Assembly (NCBI GenBank): GCA_937910785.1
Contig: CALDLG010000129.1
Coordinates: 1-13,955, forward strand
Direction of reading: 5' to 3'
From: an uncultured Lachnospiraceae bacterium
GTDB taxonomy: Bacteria; Bacillota; Clostridia; Lachnospirales; Lachnospiraceae
DNA length: 13,955 bases
Part shown: piece after piece, positions 1 to 6,715 of the stretch
Position numbering within the stretch: the first letter of the stretch is position 1
How the letters are laid out: every line of letters starts with the position of its first letter
Translations under genes and position numbers: made by a program
Notes under the pieces: generated by a model
Told to the model about the DNA's origin: nothing
Seen by the model: only the letters and a program-made list of their open reading frames with translations
Database searches by the model: none

Positions 1-462
1 TACCTGAACATGATACGTGGAAATGTCATATTGCTCAGAACGACGAGCGTATCGGAAACCTTTGAGCAGATGATCCGGATAGACGAAAAGGATGCGATGA
101 TCGGTATCAGCTTTCCGAGATATTCCATGCGCACTTTAAAGGCGATGGAGTTTGCCAATGACAGAAATGCCAAGGTGATTGCGATCACCGATACGGTGCA
201 TTCTCCAATGAACCTGTATTCTTCCTGCAATCTTCTGGCAAGAAGTGATATGGTTTCCATTGTGGATTCTCTGGTTGCGCCATTGAGTCTGATCAATGCG
301 CTTGTAGTCGCGATGTGCTTAAAGCGTCCGGGAGAGGTCACGAAGAACCTTAAAGAGCTGGAGAACGCATGGAACAATTATCAGGTATATCTCAATGACG
401 AAATAAATTTCATCGATGAAGAATCGATGCTGCACTATCCTTTGCGGAAAGAAGAAGCATGA
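1..462 (+). CDS. MurR/RpiR-family transcriptional regulator, C-terminal SIS domain (5'-truncated)
   Basis: The reading frame is open from base 1 (Tyr-Leu-Asn before the first ATG at 10), so the gene begins outside the window. The visible ~153 residues resemble the sugar-isomerase (SIS) phosphosugar-binding domain of RpiR-type regulators: a stretch ISFPRYSMRTLKAMEFA followed by AKVIAITDT, matching the family's serine-rich sugar-phosphate loop and the following beta strand, then a helical C-terminus. The N-terminal helix-turn-helix expected in this family would lie upstream and cannot be seen. These regulators normally sense a phosphorylated sugar or amino sugar; the ligand here cannot be inferred. 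The stop codon overlaps the start of the next gene by 4 bases, suggesting translational coupling with the flavoprotein. The SIS call is fairly secure. The regulator call rests on family resemblance, and a SIS-only isomerase is the alternative. Confidence 0.75.
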   Translation, partial: YLNMIRGNVILLRTTSVSETFEQMIRIDEKDAMIGISFPRYSMRTLKAMEFANDRNAKVIAITDTVHSPMNLYSSCNLLARSDMVSIVDSLVAPLSLINALVVAMCLKRPGEVTKNLKELENAWNNYQVYLNDEINFIDEESMLHYPLRKEEA

Positions 463-1763
463 GCAGAGTTATTATAGCAGGCGGCGGGGCCGCCGGAATG
501 ATGGCTGCCATTAGCGCAGCCAGGCAGGGGCACAGGGTGCTTTTGCTGGAACAGAATGAAAAGCCGGGCAGGAAACTTTTTATAACGGGCAAAGGGCGGT
601 GCAATGTAACGAATGCCTGCGAGACGGAAAAACTGTTTGAAAATGTTATCTCCAACCCGAAGTTCTTATACAGCGCTTTTTACGGCTTTGATAACAGACA
701 GGTTATGACATTGCTTGAAGAAGCCGGCTGTCCGCTGAAAACGGAGAGAGGAGAGAGAGTTTTTCCAGTTTCCGACCATTCCTCCGATGTCATTGCGGCA
801 CTGCAGCGCATTTTAAAGCAGAGTGGAGTAGAAATCAGACTGCATGCGAAGGTACAAAGACTTTTAACAAAGCCGCCTTTGACAATGACTTTTCCGGCGG
901 ATGGGGGAGATGACGGGGCGGTTGGAAAAAAGGCATCGGAGAAAACGGCTGCAGCTGTCTGCGGCGTAGTTCTGGCGGACGGAAGCAGGGAGGATGGGGA
1001 TGCGGTTGTGCTTGCGACGGGGGGCCTTTCCTACCCGTCTACAGGTTCCACCGGAGACGGCCTGCGTATGGCAGAAGAGGTCGGGCACACGATTCAACCC
1101 TGTGTTCCTTCATTGGTTCCGTTTGTCGTTGCGGAAGACTGGTGCCGCAGGCTTCAGGGACTGTCCCTGAAAAATGTGAATCTGACGATGTTCGACGAGA
1201 AGAAAAAGATATATGAAGGTTTTGGAGAGATGCTTTTTACCCATTACGGCGTAAGCGGTCCCCTTGTGTTGAGCGCCAGCAGCTTTTACAAAAGATGCAG
1301 GAAGAAAGATGCGGTTTTGCTGGAACTGGATTTAAAACCGGCGCTGACGGAAGAACAGTTGGATAAAAGGATATTGCGCGATTTTGCGGATAATCAGAAA
1401 AAACAGTTCCGGAATTCTTTAAATGGGCTGTTTCCGTCCAAGCTTGTTCCGGTTATGGTTGATTTGTCCGATATTGCGCCTGAGAAAAAGGTACACGAAA
1501 TTACAAAAGAAGAAAGAAAGAGACTGGTAGAATTGATAAAGCGTCTGCGGCTTTCCGTTACGGGAACGAGAGACTGGGCGGAAGCGGTAATCACGCAGGG
1601 AGGAATCTCTGTCAGGGAGGTGAATCCTTCCACGATGGAGTCCAGACTGGTGAGCGGGCTTTATTTTGCCGGAGAAATACTGGATGTGGATGCGCTGACA
1701 GGCGGGTTTAATCTGCAGATCGCCTGGTCTACGGGATATCTTGCGGGAAACAGCATTCCGTAA
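459..1763 (+). CDS. HI0933/YhiN (BaiN-like) family NAD(P)/FAD-dependent flavoprotein
   Basis: A 434-residue flavoprotein. The N-terminus has the Rossmann dinucleotide-binding motif GGGAAGMMAA (residues ~8-17), an acidic residue ending the second strand (LLLEQNEKPGRK), and the family signature ITGKGRCNVTN (residues ~42-52). A second flavin-binding region reads VVLATGGLSYPSTGSTGDG (~182-200). The C-terminus has the family's TQGGISVREVNPSTMES and LYFAGEILDVDALTGGFNLQ segments that close the FAD site. The family includes proteins named YhiN, 'aminoacetone oxidase family' and BaiN; the physiological substrate is generally not settled, so no specific reaction is assigned. The start ATG overlaps the upstream stop (ATGA). 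Residues ~137-165 form a hydrophilic, low-complexity stretch (GGDDGAVGKKASEK) that looks like an insertion between core strands and makes the protein longer than the roughly 400 residues I expect for the family. Confidence 0.88.
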   Translation: MSRVIIAGGGAAGMMAAISAARQGHRVLLLEQNEKPGRKLFITGKGRCNVTNACETEKLFENVISNPKFLYSAFYGFDNRQVMTLLEEAGCPLKTERGERVFPVSDHSSDVIAALQRILKQSGVEIRLHAKVQRLLTKPPLTMTFPADGGDDGAVGKKASEKTAAAVCGVVLADGSREDGDAVVLATGGLSYPSTGSTGDGLRMAEEVGHTIQPCVPSLVPFVVAEDWCRRLQGLSLKNVNLTMFDEKKKIYEGFGEMLFTHYGVSGPLVLSASSFYKRCRKKDAVLLELDLKPALTEEQLDKRILRDFADNQKKQFRNSLNGLFPSKLVPVMVDLSDIAPEKKVHEITKEERKRLVELIKRLRLSVTGTRDWAEAVITQGGISVREVNPSTMESRLVSGLYFAGEILDVDALTGGFNLQIAWSTGYLAGNSIP

Positions 1764-1801
1764 TCGCAGTCCGATATATTACCGCAGGGCAGAAGAAAGG
1801 G

Positions 1802-2482
1802 ATGGATAATAACATGGGTTATAATATAGCAATCGATGGACCGGCAGGAGCGGGAAAAAGTACCATTGCCAGAAAAACCGCGAAACAGCTTGGCTTCATC
1901 TATGTGGATACCGGTGCGATGTATCGTGCGATGGGAGTATTTCTGATGCGCGAAGGCATTGATCCGGCGGATGCGGATGCGGTCAGTGCGAAATGTACCG
2001 AGGCAGACATTACCATCCGCTATGAGAATGGCGAGCAGGTTGTTTATTTGAATGGAGAGAACGTAAACAGTGTGATCAGGACCGAACAGGCGGGTACAAT
2101 GGCGTCTCTGACGAGTCAGAATCCTGATGTCAGAAAGAAGCTTGTGGAACTGCAGCAGAGGCTGGCGGCGGATGCGGATGTGGTTATGGACGGCAGGGAT
2201 ATCGGGACCTGTGTTCTGCCGGACGCCCAGGTGAAGGTTTATCTGACGGCAGGCAGCCGGGTGCGCGCGAAACGGCGGTATGATGAGCTTGCGGCTAAGG
2301 GTGAGAGCTGCGATATCGAAAAGATCGAAGCGGATATTATCGAGCGGGACAGACAGGATATGACGAGGGAGATTTCTCCGCTCCGGCAGGCGGAAGATGC
2401 TGTTCTGGTAGATTCCTCCGATATGACGATCGAAGAAGTGGCGGCGCGGATCATGGAACTTGTTTCTGATACCGTGGACTGA
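1802..2482 (+). CDS. cmk: Cytidylate (dCMP/CMP) kinase
   Basis: A cytosolic nucleoside monophosphate kinase that transfers phosphate from ATP to CMP or dCMP in pyrimidine nucleotide recycling. The P-loop is GPAGAGKST near residues 11-19, followed by the family motif YVDTGAMYRAMG (CMP-binding region, ~34-45) and the DGRDIGTCVLPDA segment (~130-142). The arginine-rich lid (RVRAKRRYDEL, ~153-163) and the RDRQDMTRE helix that follows are also typical. At 226 residues it is a normal bacterial Cmk length. The start is ambiguous: the purine-rich AGAAAGG site ends at 1800, only one base before the ATG at 1802 but 13 bases before an in-frame ATG at 1814. The protein beginning at 1814 (MGYNIAIDG) matches the usual family N-terminus well, so 1814 may be the real start. 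The gene is followed after 21 bases by ispH, a common clostridial arrangement. Confidence 0.95.
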   Translation: MDNNMGYNIAIDGPAGAGKSTIARKTAKQLGFIYVDTGAMYRAMGVFLMREGIDPADADAVSAKCTEADITIRYENGEQVVYLNGENVNSVIRTEQAGTMASLTSQNPDVRKKLVELQQRLAADADVVMDGRDIGTCVLPDAQVKVYLTAGSRVRAKRRYDELAAKGESCDIEKIEADIIERDRQDMTREISPLRQAEDAVLVDSSDMTIEEVAARIMELVSDTVD

Positions 2483-2503
2483 GTAAGACGGGAGATACGG
2501 GAT

Positions 2504-3352
2504 ATGGAAGTTATTCTGGCCCGGAAAGCGGGTTTCTGTTTCGGTGTAAAGCGTGCGGTGGATACCGTTTATGAACAGGTGGAAACAGGCGGAAAGATTT
2601 ATACATACGGACCGATTATCCATAATGAGGCCGTAGTCGGGGATCTGGAGCGGAAGGGCGTGCATGTGATTGCGTCTGAGGAGGAGCTGGACCGGATTAC
2701 GGAGGGAACGGTAGTGATCCGGTCTCATGGCGTATCGGAACGGATCTGCAGGAAAATAGAAGAGCAGGGCCTCAAATGCGTGGATGCCACCTGTCCCTTT
2801 GTCAAGAAGATTCATGACACCGTGGCAAAGGAGAGCGCGGCAGGCAGGCAGATTGTCGTCGTCGGAAATGCGGGACACCCGGAAGTAGAAGGAATTCTGG
2901 GCTGGTGCCTTACGCCGGCGATCGTGATAGAATCGCTGGAAGAGGCGCGGAATTTCCGGTATGAAGGAGAAAAAAAACTGTGCATTGTGTCACAGACGAC
3001 ATATAACTACAATAAATTTCAAGATATAGTTGAAATTTTTGAGCAAAAAGGTTACAATGGTATTGTTGTGAATACTATATGTAATGCAACGGAAGTAAGA
3101 CAGACCGAAGCAAAGAAGATAGCATCTCAGGTTGATGTGATGATAGTAATAGGTGGTAATCACAGTTCCAATACGCAGAAATTATATGAAATATGTAGGC
3201 AGGAGTGTGAGAACACATATTTTATACAGACATTGGATGACTTACAGTTAGATTTACCTGAATCTGTCCGGCTGGTAGGTATTACAGCAGGGGCCTCTAC
3301 CCCGAACAATATTATTGAGGAGGTTCAAAATTATGTCAGAATTAACTTTTGA
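2504..3352 (+). CDS. ispH: 4-hydroxy-3-methylbut-2-enyl diphosphate reductase
   Basis: The last enzyme of the methylerythritol phosphate pathway, a cytosolic [4Fe-4S] enzyme reducing HMB-PP to isopentenyl and dimethylallyl diphosphate. The three cluster cysteines are visible: KAGFCFGVKRAV (Cys12), DATCPFVKKIH (~Cys96) and NTICNATEVRQTEA in the C-terminal third. The substrate-binding histidines occur in YGPIIHNEAV, IRSHGVSE and GNAGHPEVEG, and the late SSNT and GASTP motifs are intact. Its 282 residues are the normal length for the non-fused form. The last 20 bases overlap rpsA in another frame; in many Clostridia the two are one fused protein. Base composition changes sharply inside the gene: by hand count 2521-2760 is about 53% G+C while 3001-3240 is about 32%, with frequent ATA isoleucine codons. 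That AT-rich part also holds a promoter-like sequence. Confidence 0.97.
   Translation: MEVILARKAGFCFGVKRAVDTVYEQVETGGKIYTYGPIIHNEAVVGDLERKGVHVIASEEELDRITEGTVVIRSHGVSERICRKIEEQGLKCVDATCPFVKKIHDTVAKESAAGRQIVVVGNAGHPEVEGILGWCLTPAIVIESLEEARNFRYEGEKKLCIVSQTTYNYNKFQDIVEIFEQKGYNGIVVNTICNATEVRQTEAKKIASQVDVMIVIGGNHSSNTQKLYEICRQECENTYFIQTLDDLQLDLPESVRLVGITAGASTPNNIIEEVQNYVRINF
3030..3058 (+). promoter_or_regulatory. Putative sigma-A promoter for rpsA inside ispH
   Basis: The -35 element TTGAAA (3030-3035) and the -10 element TACAAT (3053-3058) each match five of six consensus bases and are separated by exactly 17 bases. It lies in the AT-rich 3' half of ispH, about 275 bases before the rpsA start. Transcription from here would give rpsA an independent mRNA with a leader of roughly 265 bases. 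This is predicted from sequence only; AT-rich DNA produces such matches by chance. Confidence 0.5.
3317..3323 (+). promoter_or_regulatory. Ribosome binding site that fixes the rpsA start
   Basis: GAGGAGG lies inside the ispH coding sequence and ends 9 bases before the ATG at 3333. It excludes the upstream in-frame TTG at 3315, which would overlap the binding site itself. Translation of rpsA therefore begins within the last codons of ispH. Confidence 0.85.
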
Positions 3353-4475
3353 ACAAATGTTAGATGAGTCATTAAAGACAATACACACAGGGGAGGTTGT
3401 TGAAGGTACAGTCATCGATGTAAAGCCTGAAGAGATTGTTCTCAATATCGGATATAAATCAGATGGTATCCTGACCAGAAACGAATATACAAATGAACCC
3501 AATGTAGATTTGACCACTGTGGTAAAACTTGGCGACACAATGGAAGTGAAAGTATTAAAGGTAAACGACGGCGAAGGACAGGTTCTTCTTACCTACAAAC
3601 GTCTTGCGGCAGACAGAGGTAATAAGAGGATCGAGGAGGCATACAATAATAAAGAGGTGCTGACAGCCAAAGTCGTTCAGGTACTGGAAGGCGGCCTGAG
3701 TGTTGTGGTTGAGGAAGTCAGAATCTTTATTCCGGCAAGCCTTGTTTCAGACAGCTATGAGAAAGATCTTACCAAATATGCGGGACAGGAGATTCAGTTC
3801 GTGATCAGCGAATACAATCCGAAGAGGAGACGTTATATCGGTGACCGCAAGCAGCTGCTTCTGGCCGAGAAGGCGGAATTACAGAAGAAACTGTTTGAAA
3901 CGATCAGAGAAGGCGATACGATTGAAGGCGTTGTAAAGAATGTCACGGATTTCGGTGCGTTTATTGACCTGGGCGGAGCGGATGGTCTGCTTCATATTTC
4001 GGAGATGTCCTGGGGCAGAGTGGAGAATCCGAAAAAGGTATTTAAGGTAGGTGACAAGCTGAGAGTTCTGATTAAGGAAATTTCAGGAACAAAGGTTGCT
4101 CTCAGTCTGAAATTTGAAGATGAAAATCCCTGGAGAGACGCTGCTGAGAAATATGCGGTAGGAAATGTCGTAACGGGCAGAGTCGCAAGAATGACCGATT
4201 TCGGAGCATTTATCGAGCTGGAGTCAGGGATTGATGCGCTGCTTCATGTATCCCAGATTTCAAAGGAGCATATCGATAAGCCGTCGGATGTATTGAAGAC
4301 AGGTGAAGAAGTGACTGCGAAAGTCGTTGATTTCAACGAAGCGGATAAGAAAATCAGCCTGAGCATCAAGGCTATGCTCGCACCTGAATCGAAGGAAGCG
4401 GAGGATGATGACGCGGATGTTGTATCTGTGGATATCGATTCCGTGATTGCAAGCGAGAGCGGAGATAACGAATAA
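3333..4475 (+). CDS. rpsA: 30S ribosomal protein S1, four S1 domains
   Basis: A 380-residue RNA-binding protein of the S1 family, expected at the ribosome or in RNA metabolism. Four OB-fold S1 repeats can be read. They begin near residues 15 (GEVVEGTVIDVKPEEIVLNI), 103 (EVLTAKVVQVLEGGLSVVV), 188 (GDTIEGVVKNVTDFGAFIDL) and 275 (GNVVTGRVARMTDFGAFIEL). Repeats 3 and 4 are the most canonical, with FGAF and LLHISEMS or LLHVSQIS motifs; repeat 2 is divergent, as in other Firmicute S1 proteins. The C-terminus is an acidic tail. Six repeats are usual in Proteobacteria and four in Firmicutes, so this length fits. In low-GC Gram-positives S1 is shorter and may not serve initiation as it does in E. coli. 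The start ATG at 3333 is set by GAGGAGG at 3317-3323 and overlaps ispH by 20 bases. Confidence 0.95.
   Translation: MSELTFEQMLDESLKTIHTGEVVEGTVIDVKPEEIVLNIGYKSDGILTRNEYTNEPNVDLTTVVKLGDTMEVKVLKVNDGEGQVLLTYKRLAADRGNKRIEEAYNNKEVLTAKVVQVLEGGLSVVVEEVRIFIPASLVSDSYEKDLTKYAGQEIQFVISEYNPKRRRYIGDRKQLLLAEKAELQKKLFETIREGDTIEGVVKNVTDFGAFIDLGGADGLLHISEMSWGRVENPKKVFKVGDKLRVLIKEISGTKVALSLKFEDENPWRDAAEKYAVGNVVTGRVARMTDFGAFIELESGIDALLHVSQISKEHIDKPSDVLKTGEEVTAKVVDFNEADKKISLSIKAMLAPESKEAEDDDADVVSVDIDSVIASESGDNE
3347..3352 (+). other. Possible +1 slippery site at the ispH stop codon
   Basis: The last sense codon and stop of ispH read TTT TGA. A phenylalanyl-tRNA moved forward one base can re-pair perfectly with TTT (3348-3350), after which reading continues with GAA CAA in the rpsA frame. 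The layout resembles the CTT TGA site of prfB, but the Shine-Dalgarno-like GAGGAGG lies about 23 bases before this codon rather than 3. This is speculative; simple termination and re-initiation is the default reading. Confidence 0.15.
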
Positions 4476-4513
4476 AGCGTTTTCATAAAAATAGAAGAGA
4501 GTGAGAATTGCAT

Positions 4514-5271
4514 ATGGCATATGATTATGAGTATTTTAAGAAAGCAGTTTTGGATCTGACCAAAATTGATCTCGACGCTTACAAAGAAAAACAGATGAAG
4601 CGCCGAATTGATACTTTGATTGCCAAAAACAAGATTACCGGGTACGAAAATTATGTTGCTGCGCTCAAAAAGGACAATCGGATGTTCGAGGAGTTTGTCA
4701 ATTATCTGACGATCAATGTTTCGGAGTTTTACCGTAATCCGGAGCAGTGGCAGATTATGGACAGGGAAATTTTTCCGGAGCTGATTCAGAAATTCGGTAA
4801 GAACCTGAAGATCTGGAGTGCGGCCTGCTCCACCGGCGATGAACCTTATTCTCTTGTTATGGCTTTATCAAGGCATCTGCCTCTGAACCAGATTAAGATC
4901 TATGCGACAGATCTGGACAAGCAGGTTATTGCGAAGGCTAAAACAGGTTTATATGTTGAAAAGAGTATTGCGAGTGTGCCTGAGGATTTGAAGTCGGTCC
5001 TTCTTATCAGATTTCGAATGAGATTAAGGCGAGGGTGGAGTTCAAGGAGCATAACCTGTTAAAGGATACTTATCCTACGGACTATCATTTGATTGTTTGC
5101 CGTAACGTTCTGATCTACTTTACGGAAGAGGCAAAGGATGAGGTATTCCGTAAGTTCCAGAGAAGTTTAAGATCGGGCGGGTTCCTGTTTATCGGAAGTA
5201 CGGAGCAGATTATCAACCATAAGGAAATAGGCTTTGACCGCAAAAATTCATTCTTCTATGTGAAACCGTAA
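4514..5271 (+). pseudogene. cheR: CheR-type chemotaxis methyltransferase, frameshifted
   Basis: CheR transfers methyl groups from S-adenosylmethionine to glutamates of chemoreceptors. The first frame (4514-5062) holds the N-terminal helical domain, the NVSEFYRN motif (residues ~68-75), the SAM-binding WSAACSTGDEPYSL (~101-114) and ATDLD. It loses homology after VPEDLK near 4993. The rest of the catalytic domain continues in another frame to 5271: SYQISNEIKARVEFKEHNLL, then LIVCRNVLIYFTEEAKDE and GSTEQI. Only 8 bases separate AAG of DLK from TCT of SYQ, where family members have roughly six to nine residues. The simplest explanation is a small deletion of 3n+1 bases. The first-frame product would lack the end of the SAM domain and end in an unrelated arginine-rich tail. 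The ATG at 4514 fits better than a TTG at 4508. The gene follows rpsA by 38 bases with no terminator between. A sequencing or assembly error is possible. Confidence 0.82.
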
Positions 5272-5310
5272 GAAACCGCAGCGTTAAGCGGAACAGTTCA
5301 TATGAAAAAT

Positions 5311-5351
5311 AAAAGCGCAGAATCTGTAATTGGTGTCTGCGCTTTTTCTTT
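5311..5351. terminator. Bidirectional rho-independent terminator
   Basis: The 11-base arms AAAAGCGCAGA (5311-5321) and TCTGCGCTTTT (5336-5346) are exact reverse complements around a 14-base loop. The + strand continues TTTTTCTTTT, and the - strand reads TTTTATTTTTC after the hairpin, so it can end transcripts from both sides. It lies about 40 bases after cheR and about 70 bases beyond the stop of the convergent exonuclease gene. Confidence 0.88.
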
Positions 5352-5415
5352 TGTCTGGTTTTTATTCTGTTATTTTATGCATCATAAATCATAAAGAAGA
5401 GAGACGTACCTGATT

Positions 5416-6528
5416 TTACAGGCCGGCCATTTTATGCAGAATATATTCCGCATATTCGGAGAACAGTTCCCGGTCCTGTTTTCTTTCTTCCGTCAGTTCG
5501 AAGAACAGTTCCGGACTTTTATAGTCCCGCTTAAAGAAGGGCGTTATCTGTACATCCCACTGGGGAAGATAGGAAGAATATTTTCTTGTATAGCAGGTCG
5601 CGGCGCTTGCCTGAACGCGGTAAGATCTGTCCACAAAAGAGGATACCGATTTATGGATAGCGGTATCTTCCGCAGGAAGATAGTAATAGTCCCTGTAATT
5701 GGAATAGAAATATTTCAGTTCCTCCTCATAGATCGGTACTTTCAAAGTTCCTTCCTGGCCTTCGCCGCTGAAACAGCAGCCGTTTGAGAGCGCAAAGACC
5801 GGACGTGGAAGCGTGCAGGGAAAAAGCAGCTTCATGAGAAGCATATTGCGCGTTCTGCCGTCTCCGTCCTGATAGGAGGCCGCCTGTACTTTTTTCGCCC
5901 TGATTTTTCCATTGAACAGATCGTAATATGCCAGAAGCGGAATGAGCTGAAGCATTCCCTTCATATCGTCGCTGTTATGCAGAATCAACAGACGATATTG
6001 AAACTCCGTAGAATTTCGGACGTAAGCATGATAAATATTGATCAGCTGGCCGCCATGATATTTATCCTGTCTTGTGATGCCCAGAAAAGCCTCCAGTGTT
6101 TTCTGTTTACAATTTGGCGTATTCAGAAAAAACTTATAGGGAGAAATTCTCCTGTACAGGTCGATTCCCTGAAAACGTTCAAAATCATAAGGCAGTTCAT
6201 ACTGCTCAAACTTCTGCATCAGGTAAGGCAGGTCGAAATTGTTGCCGTTAAAATGAATCAAATGAGTATAAGAAGCGGCAAAAGCAAAGAATGCCTCCAG
6301 AACATCTCTTTCCTCATCATAGCGGTCAGCGAACCATTGCCGGATATACCAGCTTTCCTCTTTGTAATAAGCAGCTCCGATCAGATACAGGCTGGAGTTT
6401 TTGGCGGTAAAACCCGTTGTTTCGATATCAAGAAAGAGAATTTCCTCAAGCGGAGCGATCTTCTCCAGAGGATATTCGATGATAAAATTTTCCAGTTTTT
6501 TCTTTTCAATTCGCATCTGCATCAACAT
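5416..6528 (-). CDS. YprB-type RNase H-fold (DEDD) exonuclease-like protein
   Basis: A protein of about 370 residues with a DEDD-type 3'-5' exonuclease fold like the C-terminal domain of Bacillus YprB. From the proposed start, the first motif FLDIETTGF supplies Asp34 and Glu36. The second, HFNGNNFDLPYL, supplies the third acidic residue. NCKQKTLEAFLGI and HGGQLINIYHAY match the family's central region, and LLILHNSDDMKGM carries the final Asp. The C-terminal ~140 residues are less conserved and end at the convergent terminator. It is presumably a nucleic-acid nuclease, but the substrate is unknown. The start is uncertain: the frame is open to an ATG at 6597, but that start has no ribosome binding site and lies upstream of an extended -10-like sequence on this strand. 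ATGs at 6528, 6522 and 6516 are all possible. The gene stands alone between two + strand operons. Confidence 0.8.
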   Translation of the reverse strand: MLMQMRIEKKKLENFIIEYPLEKIAPLEEILFLDIETTGFTAKNSSLYLIGAAYYKEESWYIRQWFADRYDEERDVLEAFFAFAASYTHLIHFNGNNFDLPYLMQKFEQYELPYDFERFQGIDLYRRISPYKFFLNTPNCKQKTLEAFLGITRQDKYHGGQLINIYHAYVRNSTEFQYRLLILHNSDDMKGMLQLIPLLAYYDLFNGKIRAKKVQAASYQDGDGRTRNMLLMKLLFPCTLPRPVFALSNGCCFSGEGQEGTLKVPIYEEELKYFYSNYRDYYYLPAEDTAIHKSVSSFVDRSYRVQASAATCYTRKYSSYLPQWDVQITPFFKRDYKSPELFFELTEERKQDRELFSEYAEYILHKMAGL

Positions 6529-6556
6529 CCGTTCATAAGAAATCTGTATTTCTAAT

Positions 6557-6565
6557 ATCATAACA
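6557..6565 (-). promoter_or_regulatory. Candidate extended -10 promoter for the YprB-like gene
   Basis: On the - strand this reads TGTTATGAT: a TG extension, one base, then TATGAT, five of six matches to TATAAT. No good -35 hexamer is seen 16-18 bases upstream. Transcription from here would start near 6550 and favour a start codon at 6528 or downstream. Confidence 0.35.
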
Positions 6566-6659
6566 CATTTTTGTGCCGTCTGCATAAATAATATCATATT
6601 TTTTGAATTAACAGTAGTATTTTCCGTCGAAAAATAGTATATTTACTATGTAGGTTTTG

Positions 6660-6689
6660 CAAATGAGAATCGGGTCGTGTTCGCATTTG
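6660..6689. promoter_or_regulatory. Inverted repeat in the rnfC leader, possible operator or RNA hairpin
   Basis: The arms CAAATGAGAA (6660-6669) and TTCGCATTTG (6680-6689) pair at nine of ten positions around a 10-base spacer, so corresponding arm positions are 20 bases apart, about two helical turns. It lies between the candidate -10 elements and the rnfC ribosome binding site, where a repressor could bind DNA or a hairpin could form in the mRNA. It does not resemble the Rex consensus (TTGTTAA-type arms), and no regulator is assigned. Confidence 0.5.
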
Positions 6690-6715
6690 AGTTTAGAAAG
6701 AAAGAGGGGCAGCGA

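Larger units (their letters stand above)
6529..6715. promoter_or_regulatory. Divergent intergenic region with rnf operon leader
   Basis: This is the longest gene-free stretch and separates the divergent exonuclease gene and rnfC. It must hold the rnf promoter. Two inverted repeats are visible. One is ATAGTA-TATT-TACTAT (6634-6649), AT-rich and with -10-like elements (TAGTAT, TACTAT) but no convincing -35 partner. The other is a 10-base-arm repeat at 6660-6689, described separately. The rnfC ribosome binding site, AAGAGGGG, is near 6702-6709. Confidence 0.55.

Noticed and set aside
1661..2878. Long 405-codon open frame on the - strand
   Set aside because: It is antisense to the flavoprotein end, cmk and ispH, all of which have intact family motifs; its arginine- and histidine-rich product resembles no known family and looks like a codon-bias shadow.
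3315..3332. TTG start for rpsA at 3315
   Set aside because: It would overlap the GAGGAGG ribosome binding site, which is correctly spaced for the ATG at 3333.
5415..5440. GGCCGGCC palindrome near the end of the exonuclease gene
   Set aside because: An 8-base palindrome inside coding sequence (Ala-Gly-Leu end of the protein), with no other sign of a site.
5977..6555. 192-codon open frame on the + strand
   Set aside because: It lies opposite the YprB-like gene, whose DEDD motifs are clear, and has no ribosome binding site or recognisable domain.
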